Source: Hydractinia symbiolongicarpus (taxonomy: Eukaryota > Cnidaria > Hydrozoa > Anthoathecata > Hydractiniidae). From it: a stretch of DNA of 64,000 nt. Within the stretch, counting starts at the first letter, position 1. Every line of letters begins with the position of its first letter. The stretch lies in contig NC_079885.1 of NCBI RefSeq assembly GCF_029227915.1, positions 6,200,001-6,264,000 on the forward strand, in the 5' to 3' direction. Shown here in pieces: positions 33,331-45,500 of the stretch. The notes under the pieces were generated by a model that ran no database searches, had not been told where the DNA came from, and was given only the letters and a program-made list of their open reading frames with translations. A program made the translations under genes and the position numbers.

Positions 33331-36300
33331 TCAACTTTTAATTCTGAAAGACTGTGCAGCAATCCGACGATTGATTTCGTCCAAAATTAACGAAAACAGT
33401 TCTTTCTTGTCTTCCGGGATAGTAAAGGCTGGAGTTCGATCTAACCTTTTCTTTAACCTTTCCGTTTCTACTGTCTCGAGCATTTCATTTCGTATCCTCT
33501 CTCTTTTGGCGGTAGCCATTAAAGAAGGCGGTGATAGAAAACAACGCCCAGTTTTTCGGTCCATATAAGGATGCGTGTCCAATGATTCGCCATGTTCCTA
33601 AACAAAAATCTCTTTATTAATTGCATTATTGTGATTTAAATGAAAAGACGAAACTGAAGCGGTTTTAACACCCAGGCAACAGATAAATAAATTTCTTGAA
33701 AAAAAATAACCATAAAAAATCCGTATAGACGGATACGCGAATATTGATCGATATGGCGCCCTAATTGAATTTGTTGTTACCTCTGCGGAACTCTCGTTAC
33801 ATTTTAAACACTCACACCCACAGGTGTACGTGAAATAGACTAATCCGAATCACTACAAGCTTTTTTATATGAATATACGTTATATCGAGGCTGAAAAGAG
33901 GTTAAAAGTTGAAAATCGCTTAAAAAATGTTCCGGATCCTTTCGTCTCAGATTTAACAAAAATTTTGATGGTCAAAATTCAATTTGATTAAAAAGTTCAA
34001 TTTCTTATTGTTCAAAGCAATAACCCAACGGCTCCGTTACATGGAGCAACATTTATAACACAGATTATTCAGTGATCTTGAATTTTATTTTTTATAGTTT
34101 TTTTTCGCTAAGAATATATCAATAATAGGATGCTGATGTTTGTCAGAAAGTTATAACGAAAAGCCGAAAAGAAAAAATAAGTTCTGATAAAAAAAAAGTG
34201 AAACAGATAAATAAATAAGCACACCCACAAACATAACACACTAAAACAGTAAGCCATTTTGACTATTTAATGACGTCATCTGCAGACATGAAATACTTAC
34301 AGCATCTTTTAAATTATTGTTATATACATTTCTTTCATTAAAACCTTGTCTTATTCTGCGCGGTTTCGAATCTTTTGCTCCCTTTGGACGACCTCTCTTG
34401 CGAGGCTGAAAAAACAATATGAAGAAGATACAAATGTGATCTAATGAAACTGGCGACTTATAAATGCTAAGGATGCATGTATATACATGCCGAATAAATG
34501 AGGGAACAAATTATCTACGGAAAATTTTCATCGAATTTATGCGTATTTGGTGCTAGTTAAATTTTGAAAAAATTTCTACTGAAAATTTTATCTTTTTTTA
34601 TATCTGCAACAATTTTTACCCCTAATTTTTTTTAATTTATTTAATTTATATTAATTTTTCCGATTTCCTGCAGGACATCGAACATTAAAGTTAATTGTTG
34701 AGGCCACACTTAAAAAATACCTTTTTCCCTAAAAAGGTGCTTGGTAAAAGAATAGTTACTAAATAAATGTCCAGCCTACGCAAATAATAATTCCGCGAAA
34801 GTAACAAAAATGTTATCACTTGCAAAAAATTCCATTTGCGACAACTTATCCACAAAAATAGGGTTTGCAAATATTTCCTCCACAAATAATTTGTTTTCTA
34901 AAGCTGTAATTATTGCTACATGCTACGTAAGAATAATATCTACAACATAATAATATAAAAACGTAACCAGTTAAGTTATTTTGTTTTTGTATAAGTTATG
35001 GTTGAAAAACAAGAAAACAGGGTGTTAAGACCTTTATAATTTTAGAACTTAACCAAATTTATGATGTTCTGGGCTCAAACAACTAAGAAAATTTTTTAAA
35101 AATGTTAAAAGGGAATTATCTCAATTAATTCAATATACTCTAATTGATTATCTACATTCTAATCAGTCCCATTTCAAAGTATACAGTGTGTTTTATGAAT
35201 ATTGGCACGTTGGTATGTTGACTTTGAGAAAAAAAGCAAAAATAACTGCTTTAAAAGAAGATACATTTTATTTCACAAATTTAGAAAATTTTAGGAGAAA
35301 TCGATATTTTGGCCTAAATTTTTAGGTTATATGAAAGATTTTAGAGGGGGAGACATTAATTTTTATTTTATTTAGGAGATTTATTTGGTGTGAGCTATAA
35401 ATATGTGAGAAGAAATACCTGGTGAATTGTGTCCACTGGTAGCATTCCTTCATTTCCTTTAATTGACACCATAGTAGGGAAGTCATCTGCAGCATTTTCA
35501 CTGTGACCTTTTAATTCAAGAGGATGTTTTCTTGGTCTGCCAACAGGTCTTTTGGGTAGGTTTTCTTTGATAGGATGTTTGCGTGGACGCCCCACAGGTC
35601 TACGCCCTGTTGGCTTGGGTGATTTAGCTTTGTTTAACTGGATCAATGGGACATTGTCTGCATCTTTATTAATGCTCTCTTCATGTGTTATTCTTCGAAT
35701 TCTAGGTCTGCGAAAAAATTCATCATCTTTTCCATCTTGAATAACAACATTGTTCTTCGCATCGGAATTGACAACAACAACATCAATAACTGCGTTAATG
35801 TCTTCAGTGAGAACAGTCTCTTTACCCTCTGGTAATAAGTACGCAGGGCTTGTTTCCGCTAAGAGGCAGGCAAACTGTTTGTCGGTTGTGTTTTCAATTT
35901 TGGCTATCTCCATTTTCTGACTTTTTTCAAGTCTTCTGTCCGTTGTTTCTTTATCTTGTATTGGACATTCTTGTTCCAGTTTAGCAAGTGATTTGCCATC
36001 TTTTGTTTTCAATAACTGTTCCTGGTCAGGTATATACTTTTTTATCATAGAAGCTATATTCAAACTTTCATGTTTTGTAGTTTTTTCACGTCTGGGGTAT
36101 AGTTTTTCACTATTTTTGCCTGATGATTCTGAATCAACTATAATTTTTCTTGCAATATTTTCAAGTGTATTGACCCTCCTGTTAGTGTGACTATCTGAAA
36201 TCCATCCTTGTTGCTTCTTGTTTTCTGTAGTCTCATTTTCGTTGCTATGACGTCTGGAAGGAGCCATGTGGCGAAGTCTGTCTGGTTTTATAACAATTGG

Positions 36301-37081
36301 CACTATAGAGAATTTTTTTTAATAACTGTTATGAAAGAGAAGTTTAAGAATGCCAAAATTGAAATGTCATAAAAAACAACGAAAAATAAGGACTAGTATT
36401 AAAATTATTCCCAAAATATTTTGTTTCACTGACACAGGCTACTATATACATTTTTAAAACAATGAAACTTACTTTCTTTAAAGCCATGTTTTTTCCTCTC
36501 TTTGAAAATATGGCCACAGTCACACACCTTTCTTGCAATGGCAACCTATGAAACAAATAGAAAAACATAACTTTTTAACCTATAAAACAAATAAAAAACC
36601 ATAATTTTTCAACCTATGAAACAAATAGGATATTTTTTACTAACACATAATTTCATTGAGCAAAAAATATATCAAAGTTTTTAACTTTTCCTTTGTTTCT
36701 TTTTATACACTAAAGAAATTCTACACATTCCACATGTTAAACATTCTATCCAACATTATCACCAGTCTCTTCCTTTTTCAGATAATTGCTCTATATAGCT
36801 GGAAAGTTTCGATTGTGGAGTGAAATAAAAATATATGTATACTGGTCGTTAGTCTGTTGAAAAATCCTTAGAAATCATTAAAATTTGCTATTTCTGTCCA
36901 AATTATTTACTGCATTTTGAGCTCTCAAGCTGCCATGTAACAGACAGAAAATATGAAAAGTTCCATATTAAATAATTGCTCTGAGGGTAGCTTAACAGAC
37001 AATGGGTATTTTTTTCCCCTTCAACTAAAAAAACCCTAAAAAACTTACTCTTCGATGACATTTTATACATTCTCGTCGCAT
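33331..37081 (-). CDS. UPF0547 (C16orf87-like) nuclear protein with AT-hook insertion
   Basis: Five exons (37081-37049, 36545-36473, 36302-35419, 34405-34301, 33597-33331) join in phase to about 453 residues. The N-terminus has a zinc knuckle, CIKC (residues 5-8) then CDCG (19-22), then HIFKERKKHG, matching the UPF0547 start. The C-terminus FTIPEDKKELFSLILDEINR matches the conserved end of human C16orf87, which is only about 154 residues. The difference is mostly exon 3, an 884-base exon that is charged, low in complexity and ends with two copies of RPVGRPRKHP (about residues 270-279 and 287-296), classic AT-hooks. A third GRP motif (RKRGRPKGAK, about 332-341) is the one C16orf87 also has. 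AT-hooks bind the minor groove of AT-rich DNA, so a chromatin role is likely. The very short first exon is the least certain part. Confidence 0.85.
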
Positions 37082-38915
37082 TATGCAATACCAAGCTGAC
37101 ACAATGTTGTTATATGTTTGTGCATTTATACTATATACTATTATAAATATATAAGCATATAAAATAGAAAGAAATTGAAAAATACCAGACAACATATATA
37201 TTATAATTCACTAAACTTTCTAATTATATATACTGGTTCTATTTTTACCTTTGTTTCGCATAGAACTGCAATTGATAAACAGGCAAAGCATGTTTAACAA
37301 GAAACTTCCATTCTTATGCTTTATAATATGGTGGTGGTATATTATTTTAAAAAATTATTATTTTACAAATTTGCTTTTCTGAAAGTCTGGCAGTCGATTT
37401 CTTTTTCACTCAACTCTGGGCAAACGCCCACTTTGTTCACTGGCATTTTTGAAACATAGTCAAAACCATAAAATTATGTGGCAAGCAGATTTGCCAAATT
37501 GTCGCATATATATACAAATAATTTATTCACAAAACCATGAAAGTTTAAAATTAGGTTTATTATACAGACACCTGACAGAACCTTGCACTTTGTTTCAATA
37601 AAATCTAAAAAATTGTTTCTTTGTCTGTTTTCTTCCTCCAAGGTTTGACCAGTTACTAAAACGACAGGTTTTTATTACGGTAAGTAAGTGAGTTGGAGGA
37701 CGCAAACATAACATATTTTTAGCAGTCAAGGTAAACAACTAATTAGGATATGGTCACCTAATTATGTTTTTCACCTAGTTAAGCGACATGTTGTAGACTA
37801 ACTAGCTTTAATTAGTTTTAATTAGGCTACTTAAAACTCTGCCATGGATAGTCTATGAGATGATTTAAATCTCTTTTCAATCTCTGAATTAACTTCATGT
37901 TGCGAAAAAAGAAAATAGTTGTGTCGCTTCTGTGATATTTTAAATATTTTGCATACTAAGTTTTATTATTCGAAACAACAAAGCTAGGTAATGTGCAGTT
38001 CAAATACGATTGATGCCTTCTGATTTATTTAAAACTGTTTAAACCTATGACAAAATGGATTCAGAATCACCTCGCTTCTAAGTCAATCTTCTTTTTTGTG
38101 TGCCTTTTACGCAAAATGCCAGAGCCAAAAGAAAATACCATAGTCAAAACAAAAATGTGTCCAGGTCATAGAAAATAAGTTAGATATTTAACGCAAATAA
38201 ATTTACCAGACAAATCAAAAACTAAAACAGATTAAAAATTAAACATCGAATGAACTTGTTGTGTTTTGACGTCTTGATCTGTTTTTTTTTGTGTCTACCA
38301 TGTTCTCCTTATGCAGGGCCAAAATAGCAAAAATTATTAATATGTGCAGGGTGCGGATGCGTTCACGTCGTTCAGGGCGCTGGGCTTTTGGATTAAGGGT
38401 CAGGGAACGTACCTTGACGCAAGAGTCTTAATGAACAACGATGCAAGAATCAACCCATTAATCATGAAAGCTTTTCTCCGTTATTAGTTTTTACCGGTAG
38501 TGCAATGGGCGGAGAATGCGTATGTTTTATCCACGATGGAGTGCGTTATTGTTGGCGATGAAAGAGAAATTAGAAAAATCCCTGGTAATGAATTGTTTGC
38601 GAGCGAAACTGAACTTTGCGTTGTTACGATCAATGTTGCTGTGTTTACGTGGTTCTCGTTCAACGGCGTTCAATGGCGGACGTCTTTCCGTTAACAGCAT
38701 AATCAAAAAAAATTTATTCCTGCATTGTCCCTACGCATATAATTGCTGAAACAGATTGATTAATGCAAGAGAAGTTTATGATGCGTTAAAAGAAGATGGA
38801 CGGAAAGGATATTGAAGTCAGCAATACAAATGGGAATGCAAACGCAAATGGTATTGACCAATAGCGATTTCCGTGTCACCAGTGCCACAAACATTTCAGA
38901 ACCCACGGAAGAGTA
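37082..38915. other. Gene-free spacer with a possible coding remnant
   Basis: Mostly AT-rich with no recognised gene. About 38345-38700 is richer in G and C than its surroundings and has overlapping open frames (for example MRMFYPRWSALLLAMKEKLE near 38516). It may be a remnant of a mobile-element gene, but I could not match it to a family. Confidence 0.4.
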
Positions 38916-40651
38916 TGGCATTCCAAAGTCACATCAATACAATATCTTAAGATAACAAATGTTATCTTAACCCTATTCGGTCCGGGGTTTTTCGAACATA
39001 CTATGACCGGGGGGGGGGGGCGGATTCCGCCCCCCCTCAATAACTTTTTATAGGGTTGATCATATTGAATCAAACTTGGCACACTTATAGTACGTCATAA
39101 AAGGAACAAAATGGCGCCAAAAAAAATTTGTTTGCGTCAGCACATTTTCTGTGACGTCATCAAAAGCCTAAAAATTTTTAAAAATGCCACTATCTGCTTA
39201 AAATATAATTACTTTTGTTCTAGAGCGAATTTTTACATTCTGTTTGAAGTTTCTGAAAGCTAAATAAAAGTTATTTAACATATCTTCCGGTTTTTACATG
39301 GATCGGATAAAAAATTGCCAAAAATTGCCCGAAAATCCGTTTTTTTCCGATTTTCGGGTAAAATCCGACAAAATCGGGAAATCGGATTAGTCACGTGTTC
39401 AAATTATTCAAAATGATTCTTCTTAATGAAACAAAGTTGTGTTGCAAGTTTCAAGTTCTAAGGATAATCCTAACAGGAGTTATTATATTTTCTCCATTAT
39501 AAGGATTTCATAGAGATTTTTAGGGGTAGTTTCGAGTAATGGCCAATATCAAAGCCTCTGAAAGGTATGGGACCTAAAAATTTACATGCAGGTGTCTAAT
39601 AGATAAATGTTAAAACTCAGTAAGTATCATAGCCATATAACAAAGCAATCAGGAGTTATTAAAAAAAAGCCGTCAGGGGGGGCGGAATCCGCCCCCCCCC
39701 CCCGGACCGAATAGGGTTAAGATAACTCTATTAATGTGACTTTGGAATGCGTGCATATTCACATTAATGTCCTGATTGTAAGATAACTCGAGTAATCTTA
39801 AAATAACAAATTATCAGAGAAATATTGTAAGATTTCTTGATCATGGTAACATTAACGACTTTTCTACCTTTGATGTTAGCGCTATCTTAAGTTAACTAAA
39901 GTTATCTTAAGATTGCGAGAAAACTGGAGATTACTCAAGAACTATGCGAAACAAAAACGTGTTTTAAACTTTAACATACGGGAAGTACGGTATGTTACCC
40001 AACTTGGTTAATTTCTAGATTAACGATTACCTGGTACATATGTCCAGAGCTTAACAACCAACCTCATTGCTTTGTAGTGCGCACGTGCAATACAAGACAA
40101 AAACAGTAACAAGTGAATGAAAGTACTGCCTATGCTGCTCGTTAGTTATTTCTTTAAATATGTCTTCCTTTTTTATGACGAAATTGTGCTTCCTGCTTTA
40201 CCTGATACATCTGCTATGATAGATAGGTTAATGAATTTGGAGTAAGTTGTTTCTAATTTTTTTATTAACTTCATTGATGTAGCTAAGCTATATAGCTAGC
40301 TAAAGCTGTTTCTTGGAAACATTCCCATCGAAGATTGCCTGAAAAAGCTACCTGAGACACGTTTTGACTTTTACACGCAAAATCGCAACGCACATGGTAA
40401 AGTTTCCCGCTTAAATTGTAAAACTAACTGGGAACAAAGTTGACACTACAACGCTGTAATTGTTTTTTTAATGCGTAATTTAACGCGTTTGAAACGAAGA
40501 TAATGCTATCTTTAGATAACACGAGTTATCTTAAATTAGCAAAAAAGTTAAATGTATTATCGTTAAATGTATTAATAACAGCTCTAATCTCAAGATAACT
40601 ACAAAGTAAAGATATGATTATCACATTATCACATGTGACTTTGGAGTGCCA
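38916..40651. mobile_element. Inverted-repeat element carrying a nested TTAA MITE
   Basis: TGGCATTCCAAAGTCACAT at 38916 is inverted near the right end as atgtgactttggagtgcca (ending 40651), with TA on each outer side (38914-38915 and 40652-40653). The interior is rich in atcttaagataac-type palindromic segments. Without the MITE at 38971-39716 it would be about 1 kb. No transposase was seen. Confidence 0.72.
38971..39716 (+). mobile_element. TTAA-type MITE (piggyBac-like)
   Basis: The left end CCCTATTCGGTCCGGGG and the right end CCCCGGACCGAATAGGG are inverted repeats. TTAA lies immediately outside both ends (38967-38970 and 39717-39720), the target duplication of the piggyBac group, whose ends typically start CCC. 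Runs of 9-13 C or G with ggcggaatccgcc-like cores make strong secondary structure near both ends. Length is 746 bases with no coding capacity. A reversed copy is at 28756-29464. Confidence 0.85.
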
Positions 40652-42589
40652 TAGAGGGGTACTTTAAAGATAATTAACTCCTATATATACGGAGGTGTGG
40701 CACTCGAGGGCTAAAATATGCTGATATCAGCAGCAAAACCAGATTTTTTTCAATATTACCCAGGGTTCCTTGACGTTGTCCATCATCTGGCCAGCGCTGA
40801 AACTTGTGAACGAAACGCGGTTGGAACTAGCTATAGTGACTATGTTGGAACTAAAGAATTCTTAATTAATTTTTTTTTATTGGATTTACAAGATTTGAGG
40901 TATCCCACAATGAGAAGTAAAGAACAGAAACGCCTTTCTGATGTCTGATGATGAAAGATGGTCGCATCTGGATAATATTTATTTTGTGATTTTAGGCTAC
41001 CTAGCTCGTACCATGCCAGCACTCCAGGGGCACATTTGTTATTAAACAATGACGTGATGAAGTACAAGAGCTAAATATATTATTTTTATGTAGCTGCACA
41101 AAAGATTTTTCAAGGCATTCTGTCATTTTAAATAAAGATAGCTAGCTAGCTATTTGGACCTCCTATAACAGTGAACAGTCAAGACTTGAGTATATAGCTA
41201 GTTAAGTATGTAAGGCATTGCATGTTGGTTAAATATGTTTGAAAGCTGTAGCTACTTCACAAATAAATTTCTGCAAATGTTCAGGTTTCTTTTATCAAAC
41301 GGGAGCCTATTTTTCATAAATAATTTCTTATAGATTTTTAGGTTTCTTTTATGAAATAACAAAATTTGGGAAAGTAGTAATAGCCAGAAATAATATTCGC
41401 TTGGAGCGGGAAGACCTAAAGTCTCTGTCCAGGTTAAAACTTAGTAAAGGGTAAACTGTGTCACACGGAGGACACTTAATGTAATGTGTTACAAAGCCAG
41501 TGGAGCGCTTATTGCATTAAAGATTCAGTATATAAACCAACATTCACAGGACTTATGATACTTCCATTGATACTTCTGCAAAGCAAATGTAGTTGTTTAG
41601 CCTTCCTCATTTTGCATAATAAGTTCCTGTGGATATTCAAAAACTAATTGTGAGTGGCACCAGGCTAAGCGACTAGTGCAAGTAAACGTGTTGCAGATTT
41701 AGGTGGACAAAAAATAACTTTCTAACCACTTTGTATGTATACGGTATAAAATTTAGAAGCACATTCCTACTTTCTCTGAGCTGGATAAGGTATTTCTTTC
41801 TAAACATGGGGCACATTTTATCTGTTTGGATTACTTTTAATCCTGAGAATCACTTCACATATTTTCTGTACACATGGCTTGTCAAAATTGATATGCTGTT
41901 AAAAACAGTTTATCAACGTCTCCAAAAATGGCTATATTCAGGAACTCAGAAACTATGGTAGAAGTAAAAAATTTTTTTGGGTTCATTTCATCAAACTGGT
42001 GCAAAAACATATAATACTAAGTTTCAAGTCATTATTTCCATTTTTACTGAAGTAATAGGACTTTTACTAAGTATAGCATAGTTTTAGCATAGTTTTTCAT
42101 ACTGCTGACACCAAAATGGCTGCAGGGACTAATCGGTTTGAAATTAATTTATTAGATTAAAGAAATTCTTTAAAATCGCCTTTTTTTTCTTTCGGAGCAT
42201 TTTTTGAGAAAAAATCGACCCTGGGATTTCACGTTCCTCTGAGAGGAGGATAGTATTGGTATAACTGACTAACTAACTAAACCTGTCCCAAATAGTCAAT
42301 TGCAACGTCACAGATTTAAACTTCGTACCCAAGCTCCCTAAGTACTGGGAAGTCATCTAAATGACGCTTCAGGCCAAAATTGGTATTTGTTTTCGACAAA
42401 ATTTGTCACAGTTAACAAAAAAAGTATGCTGAACATAATGGTGACATCATAATTTCGATATTTGTCACCTAAATGCATAGTTGATAGACAAAGACCCTGG
42501 TTCAGAAAATCGGTAAACTTTAAAGAGAAAAATTTTTTCGCTGATGTTGAAAGTGCGCATTTTTAAGCTAACCGTGCACGCTGATTTGA
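40652..42589. other. Gene-free AT-rich stretch
   Basis: No gene was recognised. A short segment near 41614-41680 (taagttcctgtggatattca) recurs near 59848, pointing to an uncharacterised dispersed repeat. Confidence 0.45.
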
Positions 42590-43083
42590 AAATGGCAGAG
42601 CGACAAGAGAAAACATTGCATGAGGAAGAAACTTTTTACTATAGACGACGATTTTGATGAAATTTTAGAGTTTTTAGAAGAAAATGAAATACCAGAAGAT
42701 GAAATAGAATCTATCGCTGAAAATGTAAACACTTTTTGTAATTTTTAAGAAAATGCATTATCATAAATTCACGCTTAGCAAGCTAGCTAGCTAACTTTAT
42801 CTGACTTTTGTTAATAAAACTGTAACTTTTAAAAAGATCCAGCTAATTTTTTATTCATTTATAGATTGAACCAGGTTTGTTTATGTGCTGAATTTGTGAA
42901 AAACGTTGCAAGAGTAAAGGTGGGTTGAAACTCTATAAAATAGACCATACATCAACTACAACAGTAAATAATGAAGAAGTCGATTTGTCAATGATAACTG
43001 TTCAGAGATTTTCTTGTATTGTAGCTGATTCCTGCAAAAAGATTTTAGACAGCCTCTATTATGAGGCTATTGAGTCTGTGTAA
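42590..43083 (+). pseudogene. Remnant of a zinc-finger-containing gene
   Basis: An acidic stretch (TIDDDFDEILEFLEENEIPE) is read at about 42636-42750. At about 42889 a C2H2-like piece, ICEKRCKSKGGLKLYKIDH, is followed by an open stretch ending with TAA at 43083. The frame is interrupted by stops, and the second half of the finger has degenerated (LYK where HxxxH is expected). Similar single-finger genes are common in cnidarian repeats, but the match here is by eye only. Confidence 0.35.
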
Positions 43084-44668
43084 ATAATCTTAGAATTTGT
43101 ATGATTCTGAGTCTACAATTATTCTTATAAAAAGAGTTTATATTTCGGACTACACGATATAATGTTTTGTAGTTTTTCAAGGTACGCTACTTACATGTAA
43201 TTATATCATCCGCATGAAAATGTCTTTCGTAGGTGTAAACCCGATCGTTTTTTTATCTACAGCTTAAAATTCTCATTGAGCTCCCTACCTTTTGTTATCA
43301 CATTCAACCACTCCCTTCTCAGAACAGAAGTTAAAATTACCAGAAGCTTTTCGGTTTATATTTACCTTTTATTTGTTTTTACTATTACGTTATGGCAAAT
43401 GTTGATAATAAATTTTTGTTCTGATGCACTGATTTATAACATATCGCGATTTCGAAATGCAGTAGCTGCATGTGGGAACAGGTTATAGTATTATTATTTC
43501 CGCACTTATTTAAGCATGATAATCTTGTTTGCTAGACACAAAAATTAATTTATTCACGTTATTAAATTATATATATGAACAGTCGAGAAAAATCGAAAAC
43601 ATTTTTCACTTAACATTTTTTGTAATTATGCGAGAATAGCTGAACTTTACGTTTTAATTTTCTGTAAAATTATAAGACATAACTCTCTTCATTATAACGA
43701 AAACATTTTATTGGTTAAAAAATACTTCTATATCATGAAAATAATTACTTCAATGATATACTATTCTGAATTTCCTATGAAACTTTGTTTAATATGCGCA
43801 ATGTGAAATTGAGTTGTGCACGGTCAGAAAAATGAACAATAGAATAACGTTCTGAATAATATATGAATGAGAAACTCGAATGTTTCTATGCAAATATTTT
43901 ATCCTTTCTAGAACATTTTTAAATATATTTTTGAGGTTTGTTATATTTGGCACTTCATAGAAGAACGCTTTTTTCTTAAGCAACAAGATTTTCCCACAAT
44001 GTTATTAGATTTCAGTATTTTACAGGTATAGACAGGTTTATTATTAATAAGCTTAAACCTGTAATTATTATTATAATTGTCCGTCAGCTATTTGTAACCC
44101 TAAGGAGTGAGTGAATGAGGAGTGAGTGAGTGAGAGCTGCACAGTGCTTGCGAGTCATCGCACAGTGTGGAACCTCTTAGTACAATCTTATGCCAGTTAA
44201 GAAAATTAATTGGATGACGTCATATAGATCAGGAATTACGTCTTAAAATATTCTCCAAAATGAAATTTTTTGGTCCTGATAATTCATAAATTCTGGTCTC
44301 CATAATCTACACTTGTGGTATGTATCTTTGGTAACACAAAATATTCATTAACATATATACAACTGTTTTAGAAACAAAGCAATTTGCATTAACTTGCTTA
44401 AAAAGAATTCTTCAAAAATAGCGGAAAATTCCAGGAAATTAAATTTTTTTAACCAAATTATTTTCTCACTGAAATCTGTAATAGAAGTTAGAAAAATTCA
44501 CTAAATTTCCACATTCAATGTCATTCACCAAAAAAAAAATTGCCCAATTAAAAACACCTCGGCCACTTTGTCTCCCTTTCTTCAAGGTGTAATGGGCTTA
44601 TTTCCTTGGAACTGGAATTAAATTTTTCGCTTAATATTACATGAAAATATCGCGTGTAAATAATACTT
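43084..44668. other. Gene-free AT-rich stretch
   Basis: No gene was recognised. A short GAGT-rich microsatellite lies at about 44104-44135. Confidence 0.5.
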
Positions 44669-44902
44669 CTACTTCTGCAAACCGAGCCTTAAACGACTCG
44701 ATCGCTCTACAGTAACCACCGCATTGGCACCAGTTATTATTGCCGATCCTTGAAGCTTCATCTCGGAACTACACGTTCCTAATTTATTCAGTTCTTCCAA
44801 AGAAAATTCTGGTTCAAAATTGAAGGGTCTGAGAGTGGTTAAATCAGGTATGTCATCGTTTTCATCTTCGTTAGAACTTGAATCGCTTCGAATTTGATCC
44901 AT
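44669..44902 (-). CDS. Small acidic open reading frame, unrecognised
   Basis: A 77-residue frame starts with a true ATG at 44902. Its N-terminus is serine- and acid-rich (SDSSSNEDENDDIPDLTTLR), followed by PFNFEPEFSLEELNKLG and a basic end. An acidic start before a PxxFEP-type segment recalls N-termini seen in several cnidarian repeat-associated proteins. It could be a first exon, a remnant or chance; no convincing downstream exon was found. Confidence 0.3.
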   Translation of the reverse strand: MDQIRSDSSSNEDENDDIPDLTTLRPFNFEPEFSLEELNKLGTCSSEMKLQGSAIITGANAVVTVERSSRLRLGLQK

Positions 44903-45079
44903 TGCTTACAAAACTAACACTGTATTTTCAAAGAAGTAATTTGTTACAGATTTGAAAAGAAATATAGCAGGAAAAAAGTAGATTCTTCTGGCAAATTATG
45001 TAGCCTATGTTGTGGACTCTTTCACGCGATGCAATGTTTTGAACTATAAAACGTCATACTTGAGTTGGAACCTAGCTTT

Positions 45080-45300
45080 TTTTTCTGAGGCGCTTTTTTG
45101 GCAGGAAATTTTTTTATGTTAAAAATTACAGACTTCAAAAATTTTCTCCCGCAAGGTTTTAAAAACATTTGAATCCGCGAAAGTTTATTGACGCGAATAT
45201 TTCTCAATAACTTAGCCACGAAAGTTAATTCCCAAAATTTCACAGAGATTTTATATCGCGAAAGTTTCTTCCCGCGAAAATTCCTTCCCCTAAAGTGGTT
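45080..45300. repeat. Cluster of CGCGAAA-type motifs
   Basis: Several copies of cgcgaaagttt and ttcccgcgaaaatt-like motifs lie in both orientations, for example gacgcgaatatttctc and cgcgaaagtttcttcccgcg. A similar cluster is at 50980-51095. These appear to be pieces of a dispersed repeat with CG-containing palindromes. Confidence 0.55.
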
Positions 45301-45347
45301 GTTTATAAAAATCAACTTTTCCCTTCTCTGTTTTTTAAATAATTAAC

Positions 45348-45500
45348 TAAAACTAGTCGTTAGCTCGTGGAAAAATCAACGGGTTCGCCCGTCCTTTTTT
45401 TACCGCATTGCGTGCGTCTCGCTACCTGCGCAGCTAAGCTACCATTTTGCGTGACAGACAGACGGACAGACGTATACGGGTATTATAATATAGATGGATA
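45348..45500. repeat. Dispersed ACTAGTCG-type hairpin repeat, best copy
   Basis: It begins actagtcgttagctcgtgga, continues through cgggttcgcccgtccttttt and accgcattgcgtgcgtctcg, and ends with agacagacggacagacgt and tattataatatagatg. Related pieces are at 18871-18910, 32811-32960 and, reversed, about 48490-48540. The family type is unresolved; no terminal inverted repeats or transposase were seen. Confidence 0.6.
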
